DNA of 39,509 nucleotides from Neoaquamicrobium microcysteis (GTDB lineage: Bacteria; Pseudomonadota; Alphaproteobacteria; Rhizobiales; Rhizobiaceae), in NCBI RefSeq assembly GCF_008180155.1, contig NZ_VSZS01000048.1:1-39509 (forward strand), given 5' to 3'. The notes beneath the pieces are model-generated. The model searched no databases, was not told the DNA's origin, and was given only the letters and a program-made list of their open reading frames with translations. Of the stretch, positions 18,612-26,635 are shown piece after piece (the stretch's first letter is position 1; the number at the start of each line of letters is the position of its first letter). A program made the position numbers and the translations under genes.

Positions 18612-18702
18612 TGGGGGCGCAAAGCTGACATCAAGTCGTGGTGCCCCGGAGCTCAGGAAGTGATTTCCTGGCCAACCCGTCGACGTCGGCTTTGCGCCCC
18701 CA
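18612..18702. repeat. 91-bp segment bounded by 22-bp inverted repeats
   Basis: TGGGGGCGCAAAGCTGACAT at the left end is matched, in inverted orientation, by the right end 18681-18702 with about three mismatches over 22 bp. The repeats enclose about 47 bp. It lies where the recombinase region meets the broken HerA gene. It may be a tiny non-autonomous element or a duplicated IS end. No target duplication is clear. Confidence 0.5.
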
Positions 18703-19990
18703 ATTCCGCCTGACGGATCTGCGACAGGTCGTCCGGGTTCTGGATGCGGTGCACGACGAAATTTGTGCACTGCGACAGCACCGTTTTCGACAGTTCACTG
18801 GGCCGCTGGGACGCGACCATGAGGAACAGGCCATATTTGCGTCCTTCCTTAGCTGTGCGCTCGGACACTGACCGGCATCCAGCGCAAATCGGGATGGCGT
18901 CGCTGAGAGGTAGCGGTGCGCTTCCTCAAGCAGCAGGTGGACCGGGAAACGATTGCGCGGATCCGCCTGTCGCAATAGTCGAAAGATCATGCGCGCGAGT
19001 ACCGCAATGACGAGCTCGACCAGCTCGTCCTCGACGGCGTTCATGTCGATTATCACGACCTGCGACGCCTTCACGTGGCCAACCTGCTGGGGTGTCGAAC
19101 CCAGCAACCGCGCGAGGAAGGGCGCAGTGTGCTTCGTCGCGCCCGCCGCCGAGTGACGGACAAAGGCATAGTCCTGCCGCTCCAGCAACGCCTTGAAGCG
19201 CGTCACCATCTGCGAGCAATAAACCCGTATCTGGCGGTTGCCGTGCGCCTCCTCATACAGCAGCGCTAGGTCGATCGCGTCGCCGAGTGCCTCGAAGTCG
19301 AAAGGGCTGTTTCAATAGTAAGGCAGCTTGAAGTCGGCGATCGTGTAGCCGCCATGACCGTCGTCACCAATTAGGTAGGCCAAGGCCGCCTCAATGTTGC
19401 CTATGTTGCCGAAGTGGACATGGACCATTCCGCCTATCGTGCCGGAGTTTAGCTGATCGATGCGGAAGCGCTGGAGGATCCCTAAAATGCGCGTCTCCTT
19501 CGCGCCGGGCGGAGTTTCGTCGGACAGGATTTGGGTGATGCACTTGGCGAGGATGTGGTTGCGGATGTCGTTCAATTGCTAATTGGCGGCATCACCGAAC
19601 AGCGTTGCCAGTCCAAGCGCCATGCGCAGGATTGACATCTGCATCCTCTCGCTCGAGTGCAGCGGCAGTTCCCATTCGGACCGATCGAGGAACCAGTGCG
19701 GAATGCGGAACCGGTCGGCGGCGGCGGTCCCGTCTAGGATCAGGCGGCCGATGCCGATTACCCCCGGCATCCAACCCGCCGAACGCTTGATGGTATTCCC
19801 CGTTCACATCGAGGACGACGAAGGTTGCGCCACGCGCATGATGCTCCTTGGGCTTTTCGAACAGCTGCTGCAGGATCGACGCGACGGTGCACAACGTGCC
19901 GCTGCCGGTATCGCCCAGCACCGCAGTGGGACCGCCGAAGAACTCGTCGATCCGGACCTTCACCTGGTAATCCTCCGAAACGACCGAACG
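18703..19990 (-). pseudogene. HerA/DUF87-type ATPase pseudogene
   Basis: Pieces of one ATPase can be read in order on the minus strand across several frames. The P-loop is GDTGSGTLCT, where the family has GSGKSCT, so the key Lys is already lost. Further along are the Walker B LLLEEAHRYL and the ending SQRPSELSKTVLSQCTNFVV and HRIQNPDDLSQIRQ. Lesions are a frameshift near 19790, a TAG at 19579, a TGA at 19312 and a frameshift near 18880. The N-terminal barrel domain and the end of the C-terminus are missing. HerA ATPases work with nucleases in DNA processing or phage defence, so this is a dead remnant of such a system. Confidence 0.8.
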
Positions 19991-20003
19991 AGCTTCTGCC
20001 GTC

Positions 20004-20321
20004 TCAGAACAATAGCCACACAAGCCCGCCGATCACCGCTAGCCCGATCAGCGTATAAGCCAGCTTGTTGCCCGATGGAGGAGGGGCCTCTTCCCCGGTG
20101 GGCTCCTCCCATTGCACCTTCCGGCGGTTGCGAGCTGGTACAATCTGCTCGCTCACGTGAATACCTGAGCCGGGAATGCCGGCGCTGATGTGCTGCTTGC
20201 CGCTGGCGTTCACAGTGTAGCCCGCCCCCTTGGGGCCAACACGCGCAGAGACGCCGCGATGCGTCACGTTCAGCCTGAGACACGGCGCGATCTTCATTGC
20301 CTGACGAAATTTGAATGCCAT
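20004..20321 (-). CDS. DUF4236 domain protein
   Basis: A 105-residue protein starting MAFKFRQAMKIAPCLRLNVT, followed by the GVSARVGPKGAGYTVNASGK core of the DUF4236 family. That family has an N-terminal beta-rich domain of unknown function. It has a C-terminal membrane helix (LAYTLIGLAVIGGLVWLLF) that could anchor it. It is 27 bp downstream of the nuclease gene in the same leftward direction. Its stop lies at the edge of the HerA remnant. Confidence 0.75.
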   Translation of the reverse strand: MAFKFRQAMKIAPCLRLNVTHRGVSARVGPKGAGYTVNASGKQHISAGIPGSGIHVSEQIVPARNRRKVQWEEPTGEEAPPPSGNKLAYTLIGLAVIGGLVWLLF

Positions 20322-20348
20322 GCCCTAAGCCCTCCCCAGACTGCGATT

Positions 20349-20729
20349 TTACCCACACCAGTCAGCGCGATATCCCGGCACCCATAGGACGGCATAACCC
20401 TCGCGCATCAACACCTCGCCGGCCGTCATCCCGTTTGCGAGCCTCACGACGACAAGGGGGCGGCCGTATCGGTCCCGCCTGCCACTGTCCTCGACGCGCG
20501 TGCCACTCTGGTCCAAGAGTTCCTGCAGTCGCAGCTTTGCCTGTTCCCCTAACAGGCGCTCCTTCTGGCATTTTGCATTGCCGATCTCGGGCGCATCGTA
20601 ACCGGACTTGTTCGGGCTGCCCGGTCCCATGTCCCGCATGCGTTCCGTGCCGCAGCGGATCGTGTCGCCGTCGACTGCCACGAGCGTGGAGCAGGAAAGC
20701 ACAGTTGCGGCAAAGAGACCTGCCAGCAT
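20349..20729 (-). CDS. Secreted SNase-like (staphylococcal nuclease type) protein
   Basis: A 126-residue exported protein with signal peptide MLAGLFAATVLSCSTLVA and a staphylococcal-nuclease fold: VDGDTIRCGTERMR (Asp-Gly-Asp-Thr metal site), GYDAPEIGNAKC, then GEQAKLRLQELL and the DRYGRPLVVV motif with catalytic Arg. The Asp and Arg positions of the active site look conserved, so it may be an active Ca2+-dependent nuclease acting outside the cytoplasm. Extra Cys residues suggest disulphide bonds. Its start overlaps the stop of the small Cys/His protein (TGATG), so they are translationally coupled. Confidence 0.85.
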   Translation of the reverse strand: MLAGLFAATVLSCSTLVAVDGDTIRCGTERMRDMGPGSPNKSGYDAPEIGNAKCQKERLLGEQAKLRLQELLDQSGTRVEDSGRRDRYGRPLVVVRLANGMTAGEVLMREGYAVLWVPGYRADWCG

Positions 20730-20878
20730 CAGTGGCAGTGAACCCGCCCGCCGTTGCTGTTGTCAGCGTGGCAGCACTGGCCAAGGGGCGAACTCTTGCG
20801 GCAGCCGCCACCATGCGCCAAAGCAGTCGATACGGAAGCCAGCATTAGGACGGCGAGTAGTGCTGTCAGAAATCTCAT
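20729..20878 (-). CDS. Tiny secreted Cys/His-rich protein
   Basis: A 49-residue protein with a clear signal peptide (MRFLTALLAVLMLASVSTAL) and a short mature part, AHGGGCRKSSPLGQCCHADN, ending in HCH. The pattern GCRKSSPxGQCCH...HCH is typical of small secreted modules often linked to SNase-like nucleases, where the Cys and His may bind a metal. It overlaps the nuclease start by 1 bp. Function unknown; a partner or metal carrier for the nuclease is my inference. Confidence 0.65.
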   Translation of the reverse strand: MRFLTALLAVLMLASVSTALAHGGGCRKSSPLGQCCHADNSNGGRVHCH

Positions 20879-20894
20879 GAAGGCGTCCGCTGAG

Positions 20895-21299
20895 CTAACG
20901 GTCGGAATTTGAGGCCACGACGGGCTTCGGCGGAGGCGCTTTCTCGAATACGATTCCACAGCCGTTCGCCGTCGAAGCAGTCTCGATTGCCTGCATCTCC
21001 CCCTTGAGCCTGCCGACCTCCGCTGCGGCTGCGCCGTCACCGCTGGTGAAGAACAAGGCCGGCCAGAACAGAACAAGCCCTACGGCCATTACAGCCGCGT
21101 CCTGCCCTGCCTTTTTGTCCTGAACTCCCGCCGCTGCCATCGCCCGTTGGGACACCCGTTGAGCTTCACCTTGGAGCTGCTCGCAGTCGAGGCTTTGATA
21201 CATCAGTGGCGAAACATAACTTGCCTGAATTTCATTCGAACGACTTGCGCAGCCTCCAAGAAGGACGGCTGCGCCAAGCGCAAAGCAGATCGATTTCAT
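20895..21299 (-). CDS. Predicted lipoprotein
   Basis: A 134-residue protein with a lipoprotein signal (MKSICFALGAAVLLGGCAS, lipobox LGGC), a helical body (DCEQLQGEAQRVSQRAMAAA), a membrane-like stretch (AAVMAVGLVLFWPALFFTSG) and a coiled segment. Membrane-anchored on the periplasmic side. The ATG at 21299 is chosen from the signal peptide and GGGGGAA upstream. Family unknown; similar short lipoproteins with a Trp-Pro hydrophobic hairpin are common in proteobacteria. Confidence 0.75.
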   Translation of the reverse strand: MKSICFALGAAVLLGGCASRSNEIQASYVSPLMYQSLDCEQLQGEAQRVSQRAMAAAGVQDKKAGQDAAVMAVGLVLFWPALFFTSGDGAAAAEVGRLKGEMQAIETASTANGCGIVFEKAPPPKPVVASNSDR

Positions 21300-22561
21300 G
21301 AATTTCCCCCAAATCCCCATCACAATCATGGCGGGAAACTTGAGCAGAGTCCAGATCTGACTTCGCGTCTGTCTACAGGCACTCGCAACGGGTAATGGTA
21401 GCTATCTTGCGTCTCGCGCAAATGCTTCCTCAATCGCAACAGATCTTGCGAGCGTACGTAGTGCCGTATGTCATGAACGAGTCGTCGGGTATCCCGCCAG
21501 TGGTCTTGTGAGCCTGAAGCAGAGCCGTTGCCCTTGTCTGGTCATATGTGCCTTCGAGCGTGATGGCGAACCATCCGTTCGTTGCAAGGTAGACCGAGAG
21601 CGGGATGGCGCTCGTTTGCAATACGGCCGCTGCCTCTGGAATGGTGCGAACACTCTTCACCTGAACGTGCCGCTGACCAAATGGCGCGGCATTGAACTGG
21701 TCTACAAACACCCAAGTGTGATGCATGAAGCCCGTCCGGTTATCGGCTCGTACTCGATACCACCGGTCCTGGGTTCCAAGAATCGCAACCCTGTCGCCGT
21801 TTCTCAGAGTAACAAGATCGGATGCTTTGGCCTCGGTATCCGACTTGATTGGCGCGGCCCCTTTTGGATGCAGTACGCGACCGCTGAGTGCTGTCGGGAT
21901 GCTCAAGTCCAGAGGCGGCTGCGCTTGCTGCGTTGGTGCTGGCGGAGGGGCGGTGGGAGCTTGGGCGACCGGCGTGCTATCATCCCTGACGGTGGTAACC
22001 ACACGGTGCCGCTCCATTTCGCTGCGGGAGAGATAGCGGATATCATCGGGCTCGTACTGCAGAGACAGTTCAAGCAACGCTGGATCTGCGCCCATCTCGA
22101 TCATGTACCTGATGGTCTGCGACGTAAGTTCCTGCACGGCCGAGACTGCATCATCCGTGCTGATAAATGCACCAGGCGTGAACGATGCCTTATGGACGCC
22201 AATGGAACCTGGTTCCGCCGATCGCTCGACGCCTCCTAGAAAGGCGAGGGCGCATGCCGACGCGCATTCCAACCCCCTGATCTGGATGGCGTTCAGCCCG
22301 AGCGCTCTGATTAAACGACCAAGCTCCATAGCCTTCATCACATTCCCCCCATTTGAGTCAAAGACTAGAAACGCGGGGGCATGCTGTCGCACGGTGCTGG
22401 AGAAGATTGTCAGGTCGTCATCGCTCGAAAAGTCGCCTCGCACGATGAGAAACGAGGCTCCGTCTGGCATTTGTTCGGGATGGTAAACTAGGGTCCGGAC
22501 CCATAAAGGGGTTCCGTCACGCGGCCTGATATGATTCACGGCCTCCGAAAGGAGGACAGCG

Positions 22562-23319
22562 ATGAATCGGGATCAATTCTGGCTGACCGACGAGCAGTTC
22601 GCGAAGCTGAGACCGCACCTTCCCACCGACACCCGTGGCAAGCCTCGCGTGGATGACCGGCGGGTGATCAGCGGCATCATCCATGTCATCAAAAGCGGAG
22701 GGCGTTGGGTTGACGCACCTTCCGTCTACGGTCCGAGGAAGACACTCTACAACCGCTTCCAGCGCTGGGCAGCCAAAGGGATATGGAGCTCCATATTCCA
22801 CGCCCTGGCCAATGCCGGTGGTCCACCTGCTCAGTTGCTCATCGATTCCTCTGCCGTCCGAGCCCATCGCAGTGCGGCGGGAGGAAAAAAGGGGAACTCA
22901 ACCAGGCAATCGGCAGATCGCGCGGCGGCCGCACCACCAAGATCCATGCCCTGACCGATGAACTTTGCAGGCCTGTTGCCTTCCTCCTGACCGGAGGCCA
23001 TGTCGCCGACTGCAAGGCCGGCGAAGTGCTCATCCAGCGGATGCCGTCGACATCTCTTCTGAACGCTGACAAAGGCTATGACAGCGACGCCATCCGTCGT
23101 CAGGTCAAGGAGCGCGGCGCCTTTGCCAACATACCGCCGAAGGCAAACCGGAAGTGGAAGAACTGCTTCTCGCCCTATCTCTACCGCGACCGCAACGCCA
23201 TCGAGCGCATGTTTTGCCGCCTCAAGGACTTTCGTCGCATCGCTACCCGCTATGACAGGCTTGCAACCAACTTCCTGGCCGCCATCTGCATCGCGGCAAC
23301 CGTCAGCTACTGGTTATGA
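22562..23319 (+). CDS. IS5-family transposase made by -1 frameshifting
   Basis: DDE transposase encoded in two overlapping frames. OrfA (22562-22954) has the N-terminal helix-turn-helix part (MNRDQFWLTDEQFAKLRPHL) and the first Asp (LLIDSSAVRAHRS). OrfB, in the -1 frame, has ELNQAIGRSRGGRTTKIHAL, the second Asp in LNADKGYDSDAI and the Glu in YRDRNAIERMFCRLKDF, ending at TGA 23319. The slippery heptamer at 22885-22891 joins them. All three catalytic residues are present, so the enzyme may be active. Confidence 0.9.
22885..22891 (+). other. -1 ribosomal frameshift site
   Basis: A AAA AAG in the orfA frame is a classic -1 slippery heptamer. Slipping here joins orfA to orfB in the frame needed to give the complete DDE transposase. 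Confidence 0.75.
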
Positions 23320-23477
23320 GTCTGGACCCTAGGTCAGCTCGGGCCGCGCCGCAGAACAGCACGGTAAACACAGCCAGCAAAGCGCCCAAGCTACGCAACA
23401 TCGTCAACCCCAAAACCCAATAAATAATGTACGCTGCAGTCGGGACTGTCGAGTCTTGAAAGCTGGGTATGGTTTAA

Positions 23478-23810
23478 ATGAGTGGGCCGGACAACATACC
23501 TCCAGTGTTGACTCCGAAAATGCTGGCGATCCGCTGGATGGGTTCAGAACGGCAGGTGCGCCACTTGGTTGCAAGCGGAAAGCTTGGTCATTTGCGTTTG
23601 GGAATGAAGCTCATCCGCATTCTTGCGCAGCACGTTGAGCATTATGAGAGTCAATTTAGGGTAGATATCCCAGCCGCTTCCGGGTCATCTTCTCGCTCGT
23701 TGGAGGGCGAGTCAGAGCAAGTGCCTCCCGCTCGCAAGAAGCCCGCTACTCGGCTCGATAGAGGGTCGCGGCACTTACCGTCGCCAAGTTGCCACTGGCC
23801 AAGGACATAG
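23478..23810 (+). CDS. AlpA/excisionase-like helix-turn-helix protein, tail corrupted
   Basis: The first about 55 residues (VLTPKMLAIRWMGSERQVRH, then LVASGKLGHLRLGMKLIRI) look like a MerR/AlpA-type DNA-binding domain used by excisionases and prophage regulators. After that the frame is low in complexity and overlaps the istB remnant from 23780 on, so the C-terminal end is probably not natural. The ATG has no strong ribosome site. It may be a truncated regulator of a lost element. Confidence 0.45.
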   Translation: MSGPDNIPPVLTPKMLAIRWMGSERQVRHLVASGKLGHLRLGMKLIRILAQHVEHYESQFRVDIPAASGSSSRSLEGESEQVPPARKKPATRLDRGSRHLPSPSCHWPRT

Positions 23811-24329
23811 ACGCCTTCGACTTCGCCGACACGCGCGTCAACCAGACCCTGGTCCGCGACCACGCTACCGGCGCCTTCGTCGCCGATTAGCGCAATGCCG
23901 CGCTCATCGGCGGCACCGGAAACGGCAAGTCGCATCTGGCGATCGCGATAGCCCGCGCACTCATCCGCAGTGGCGCCCGCGGCCGCTTCTTCAACGTCGT
24001 CGATCTGGTCAACCGGCTCGAGACCGAGCACCACTCTGGCAAGCAGGGACGCAACGCCGACTACCTCACCCGGCTGGACTTCGCCGTGCTCAACGAGCCC
24101 GGTTATCTCCCCTTCGCCCACCGGCGGCCAGCTCCTCTTCCACCTCATCAGCCAGCTCTACGAACGGACCTCGATCATCGTCACCACCAACCTCGCCTTC
24201 GGCGAATTGCCCGCCGTCGTCAGCGATGCCAAGATGACGACGGCGCTGCTCGACCGCCTCACCCACCACTGCGAGATCATCGAGACCGGTACCGAATACT
24301 GGCGCTTCAAGAACCGCTCTCAAAGCTAA
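23780..24329 (+). pseudogene. istB: istB pseudogene (IS21-family helper ATPase)
   Basis: VAKLPLAKDIDAFDFADTRV opens a sequence matching IstB, the AAA+ helper of IS21 transposition. It includes the P-loop [15 protein letters not shown] and the ending [23 protein letters not shown] at about 23888 and a frameshift near 24120 break it, and the N-terminus and the istA partner are missing. The P-loop itself is intact, so decay is fairly recent or the copy was truncated when it arrived. Confidence 0.85.
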
Positions 24330-24708
24330 AGCCGGGATCTTAACCGACGCGCCCGACCGGGCTGCGCAACCTTGCCGGAACGAATCTGTTGCGCACAGGC
24401 AAGAGATGGCCCCGGTTCTGGCGTCGAAGTGTAGTCTATGAACGGCAAGTTTCGGGCAGCTGTCGGAGCAGCCCGAACGGCGACGATGGGGTGGTGTGCT
24501 GACTAGGCAAAGTTTGCCTGACAATGCGTCCCCGGAATGTCAGCTAACCGCCAAGCGCTTCCCAGAACCGGACCGTCCGGATACGGCCCCCACCGGACAG
24601 CAGCGGCCCGCAGGGGACAAAATTGTGAGCGCGCAAGCCGCAACGAGGATGACATCCCGCGATCGTTGCGTCAGGATAGATTGGGCCGTTTGACTTAACG
24701 GGACTGCA
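24330..24708. other. Gap with no gene; holds the left direct repeat
   Basis: No coding frame with a recognisable product in this 379-bp stretch between the istB remnant and the methyltransferase. Its only distinct feature is the 25-bp repeat at 24566-24590. No clear promoter was seen for the methyltransferase. Confidence 0.4.
24566..24590 (+). repeat. Direct repeat, left copy
   Basis: This 25-bp sequence starting AACCGGACCGTCCGGA recurs at 25554-25578 with one mismatch (T to G at base 17). It includes the palindrome CCGGAC-C-GTCCGG. The two copies lie 988 bp apart and bracket the methyltransferase gene. Confidence 0.7.
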
Positions 24709-25509
24709 ATGCCCACGCAGGATCAAAATCTCTGGGGGGCGAGCGACGCCTACGAGCGATACATGGGGCGCTGGAGCCGCCGGATTGCGCCTCTTTTTAC
24801 CGACTGGCTCAATCTTGCTCCTGGAGCACGGTGGATCGACGTGGGTTGCGGGACTGGTGTCCTCGCTTCGACAATTCTGGATAGGTGCGAACCTGCCGAG
24901 GTGGTCGGCGTCGACAGTTCGGAAACCTTCCTGAATTCGGCTCGTGCCGCGCTGCCGCGCCAGCACACTAGTTTCATCCAAGGGGATGCGCAGGCGATCC
25001 CTCAGCCTGACGACAGCTTCGACGCTGCCGTATCCGGCCTCGTGCTCAACTTTGTACCAGACAAGGAGGCGGCAGTTCGTGAGATGGCTCGTGTCGCGAA
25101 GCGTGGCGGCACTGTTGGCTTGTACGTCTGGGATTACGCAGGGAACATGCAGGTGATGCGAACGTTCTTCGACGTCGCCACAAGCCTCGACCCCCAGGCC
25201 TCAGATTATGATGATGGGGTCAAGGCGCCAATCTGCCGCCCTGGCCCGCTGAAACAGCTGTTCCAACGCGTCGGCCTGGGTGACGTCGAGGTGCGTGCGA
25301 TCGATATCCCGGCCGCATTCCCACACTTCAACGACTACTGGCTGCCATTCCTCGGCGGTACCGGCTCAGCACCGAAATACTGCTCCTCTCTCGACGACAC
25401 CGCACGAGATCGCCTTCGGCACGAGCTTCAGCAGAGACTTCCTACCGGACCCGAAGGGGAAATCTTGCTCGCGATAAGAGCATGGGCGGTCAATTCCCGC
25501 GTTCGGTAG
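24709..25509 (+). CDS. Class I SAM-dependent methyltransferase
   Basis: A 266-residue enzyme that transfers a methyl group from S-adenosylmethionine. Motif I is WIDVGCGTGVLAS (about residue 41), followed by the acidic VVGVDSSE, motif GDAQAIPQPDDSFDAAVSGL, and motif LNFVPDKEAAVREMARVAKRG. These fit the UbiE/Methyltransf_11 group that acts on small molecules. The N-terminal YMGRWSRRIAPLF is typical of that group. The substrate is unknown. The gene stands alone between two 25-bp direct repeats. Confidence 0.9.
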   Translation: MPTQDQNLWGASDAYERYMGRWSRRIAPLFTDWLNLAPGARWIDVGCGTGVLASTILDRCEPAEVVGVDSSETFLNSARAALPRQHTSFIQGDAQAIPQPDDSFDAAVSGLVLNFVPDKEAAVREMARVAKRGGTVGLYVWDYAGNMQVMRTFFDVATSLDPQASDYDDGVKAPICRPGPLKQLFQRVGLGDVEVRAIDIPAAFPHFNDYWLPFLGGTGSAPKYCSSLDDTARDRLRHELQQRLPTGPEGEILLAIRAWAVNSRVR

Positions 25510-25998
25510 ATGGGCATACCTAGAACAGCAGCTCACCGAAGAACATTCCTGATAACCGGACCGTCCGGAGACGGCCCCGCGCAAGACGTCTTCCGACTCG
25601 GTATGCATAGCGCTACTGCGTCCGCCGGGCAGGCGCTATCGCGGGCGCGGAAGCCGAGGCGCTGACGGCGGTGGAGGCCACCCAGGCGATATGGCAGACT
25701 GCGACGTCCTCAGCCTCGCCGCTGATCGGGTCGACCCCTCCGGGCTTCAGGCGCCTGACCCGCTTCAATTTATTCCGCCTCGGCCTTCTCGGCATCGCCG
25801 CTGGTGGTTGTCTTAGGATGGAGCCGCGGCGGCTTCGTGCCCGACCAGGCATTGGCGTCTCAGTCGCGGACGCAGCGTTCACGAGCACATTCGTTAACCC
25901 GGCGCACGTCCAGCACTCGTCCTGGGGTTCCCAAGAAGTGCGCCGTCGACATAGCGGGGACGACCCGCTGGAGGCGAGGCGAGCGCCGGCTCTTGGAA
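25510..25998. other. Gap holding the right direct repeat and unassigned minus-strand fragments
   Basis: No gene I can defend. On the minus strand, frames near 25760-25860 read like the Ala/Glu-rich tail of an old protein (SGTKPPRLHPKTTTSGDAEK), and 25613-25760 also carries protein-like sequence (GVDPISGEAEDVAVCHIAW). I could not assign either. Confidence 0.35.
25554..25578 (+). repeat. Direct repeat, right copy
   Basis: Right copy of the 25-bp repeat at 24566-24590, 24 of 25 bases identical, in the same orientation. Confidence 0.7.
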
Positions 25999-26466
25999 TT
26001 AGATGCGTGATACTCTCTTTCGGGCGACCGGGTCAGCCAGATTTGCTGGTGGACGGTTGTACGCGCCACCCGATAGTTCCACCAGTGCTGCAAAGAGATC
26101 AGAGCGGTGGAGGAGGCCGACGATCTCGACATCGCGCATAACCGGGTAGACACGGTGCGAGCGGGCGAGAAAGGCTTCGGCGGCCGAAACGAAATCGAGC
26201 GTCTCGGGAAGCGTTGCGACGTTGCGGGACATGAAAGTTTCCACTGTTCCCTCCCACTGGTCGTAATAGCTCGCGCCAAGCATCGGGCGGAAGCAGTCCT
26301 TCTGCGTGAGAATGCCGACGAGCCGTCCGTCCTCGTCGATGACGGGTGCGGCGGCGGCGCCGCGCTTAGCAAGGCGCGCAACGGCCTCACGGATGGGCGT
26401 TGCGGGCTGCAAACGCTCGAACCCGGTGCGCATGATGGAGGCGATGTGGGTGCGCTGCATGCTCAT
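25999..26466 (-). CDS. CBS-domain protein at the end of the nqr operon
   Basis: A 155-residue protein with two CBS motifs: IASIMRTGFERLQPATPIRE with APVIDEDGRLVGILTQKD, and FMSRNVATLPETLDFVSAAE with VYPVMRDVEIVGLLHRSDL. CBS pairs usually bind adenosine nucleotides and report energy state. The ATG at 26466 overlaps the nqrM stop (ATGA), so it is co-translated with the NQR genes. It could sense ATP/AMP or NAD(H) for that complex, which is inference. Confidence 0.85.
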   Translation of the reverse strand: MSMQRTHIASIMRTGFERLQPATPIREAVARLAKRGAAAAPVIDEDGRLVGILTQKDCFRPMLGASYYDQWEGTVETFMSRNVATLPETLDFVSAAEAFLARSHRVYPVMRDVEIVGLLHRSDLFAALVELSGGAYNRPPANLADPVARKRVSRI

Positions 26467-26627
26467 TGAACGTGTTCCTTGCGGCCGGGGCAGGCATTGC
26501 AACGCTTGCCATCGACGCAGGCAAGTCCATCGCAACCGCGCCGCAACGGCCCGCGCCCCGCCAGGAGGCCGAGGGCGAGCCCGGCCGCCGACAACGCAAC
26601 GAGGAGAATGGCGATCAGGGCTTCCAT
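26463..26627 (-). CDS. nqrM: NqrM, Na+-NQR assembly protein
   Basis: A 54-residue protein with one N-terminal membrane helix (MEALIAILLVALSAAGLALG) and the Cys motif C-x-G-L-x-C-x-x-G-x-x-C-x-x-C (GCDGLACVDGKRCNAC). This is the DUF539/NqrM pattern. NqrM delivers iron for the membrane Fe site of Na+-NQR. The gene starts 8 bp after apbE and overlaps the CBS gene. It was worked out from the raw bases because it is short. Its presence shows that the operon encodes a true NQR-type complex and not only Rnf-like parts. Confidence 0.9.
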   Translation of the reverse strand: MEALIAILLVALSAAGLALGLLAGRGPLRRGCDGLACVDGKRCNACPGRKEHVQ

Positions 26628-26635
26628 GGGCGGCC

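Larger units (their letters stand above)
22491..23329 (+). mobile_element. IS5-family element (IS427-like group), 839 bp
   Basis: Ends are imperfect inverted repeats: GGGTCCGGACCCATAA on the left and GGGTCCAGACTCATAA read inward from the right. A TA duplication flanks the element (22489-22490 and 23330-23331). The two-frame transposase with a frameshift site, the size and the TA target fit the IS427 group. Removing the element plus one TA restores the reading frame of the protease gene, which shows that it is a recent insertion. Confidence 0.9.
21430..23401 (-). pseudogene. Secreted ClpP-fold protease with SH3 domain, split by an IS5-family insertion
   Basis: The start lies at 23401: MLRSLGALLAVFTVLFCGAA is a signal peptide, followed by RADL. 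The frame then continues exactly, across the IS, as VYHPEQMPDGASFLIVRGDF from 22488 downward to 21430. The mature protein has a ClpP/crotonase-like domain (FDSNGGNVMKAMELGRLIRA, catalytic Ser in CASACALAF, His in GVHKASF), a Pro/Gln-rich linker and an SH3-like domain (LVTLRNGDRVAILGTQDRWY), ending in CCD. The leftover open frame 21430-22539 starts inside the IS and lacks the signal peptide, so the current product would not be exported. Without the insertion this would be a periplasmic protease of about 378 residues. Confidence 0.85.

Noticed and set aside
21430..22539. A complete 369-residue protein starting MNHIRPRDG
   Set aside because: Its first codons are the IS end; the true N-terminus with signal peptide lies beyond the IS at 23401.
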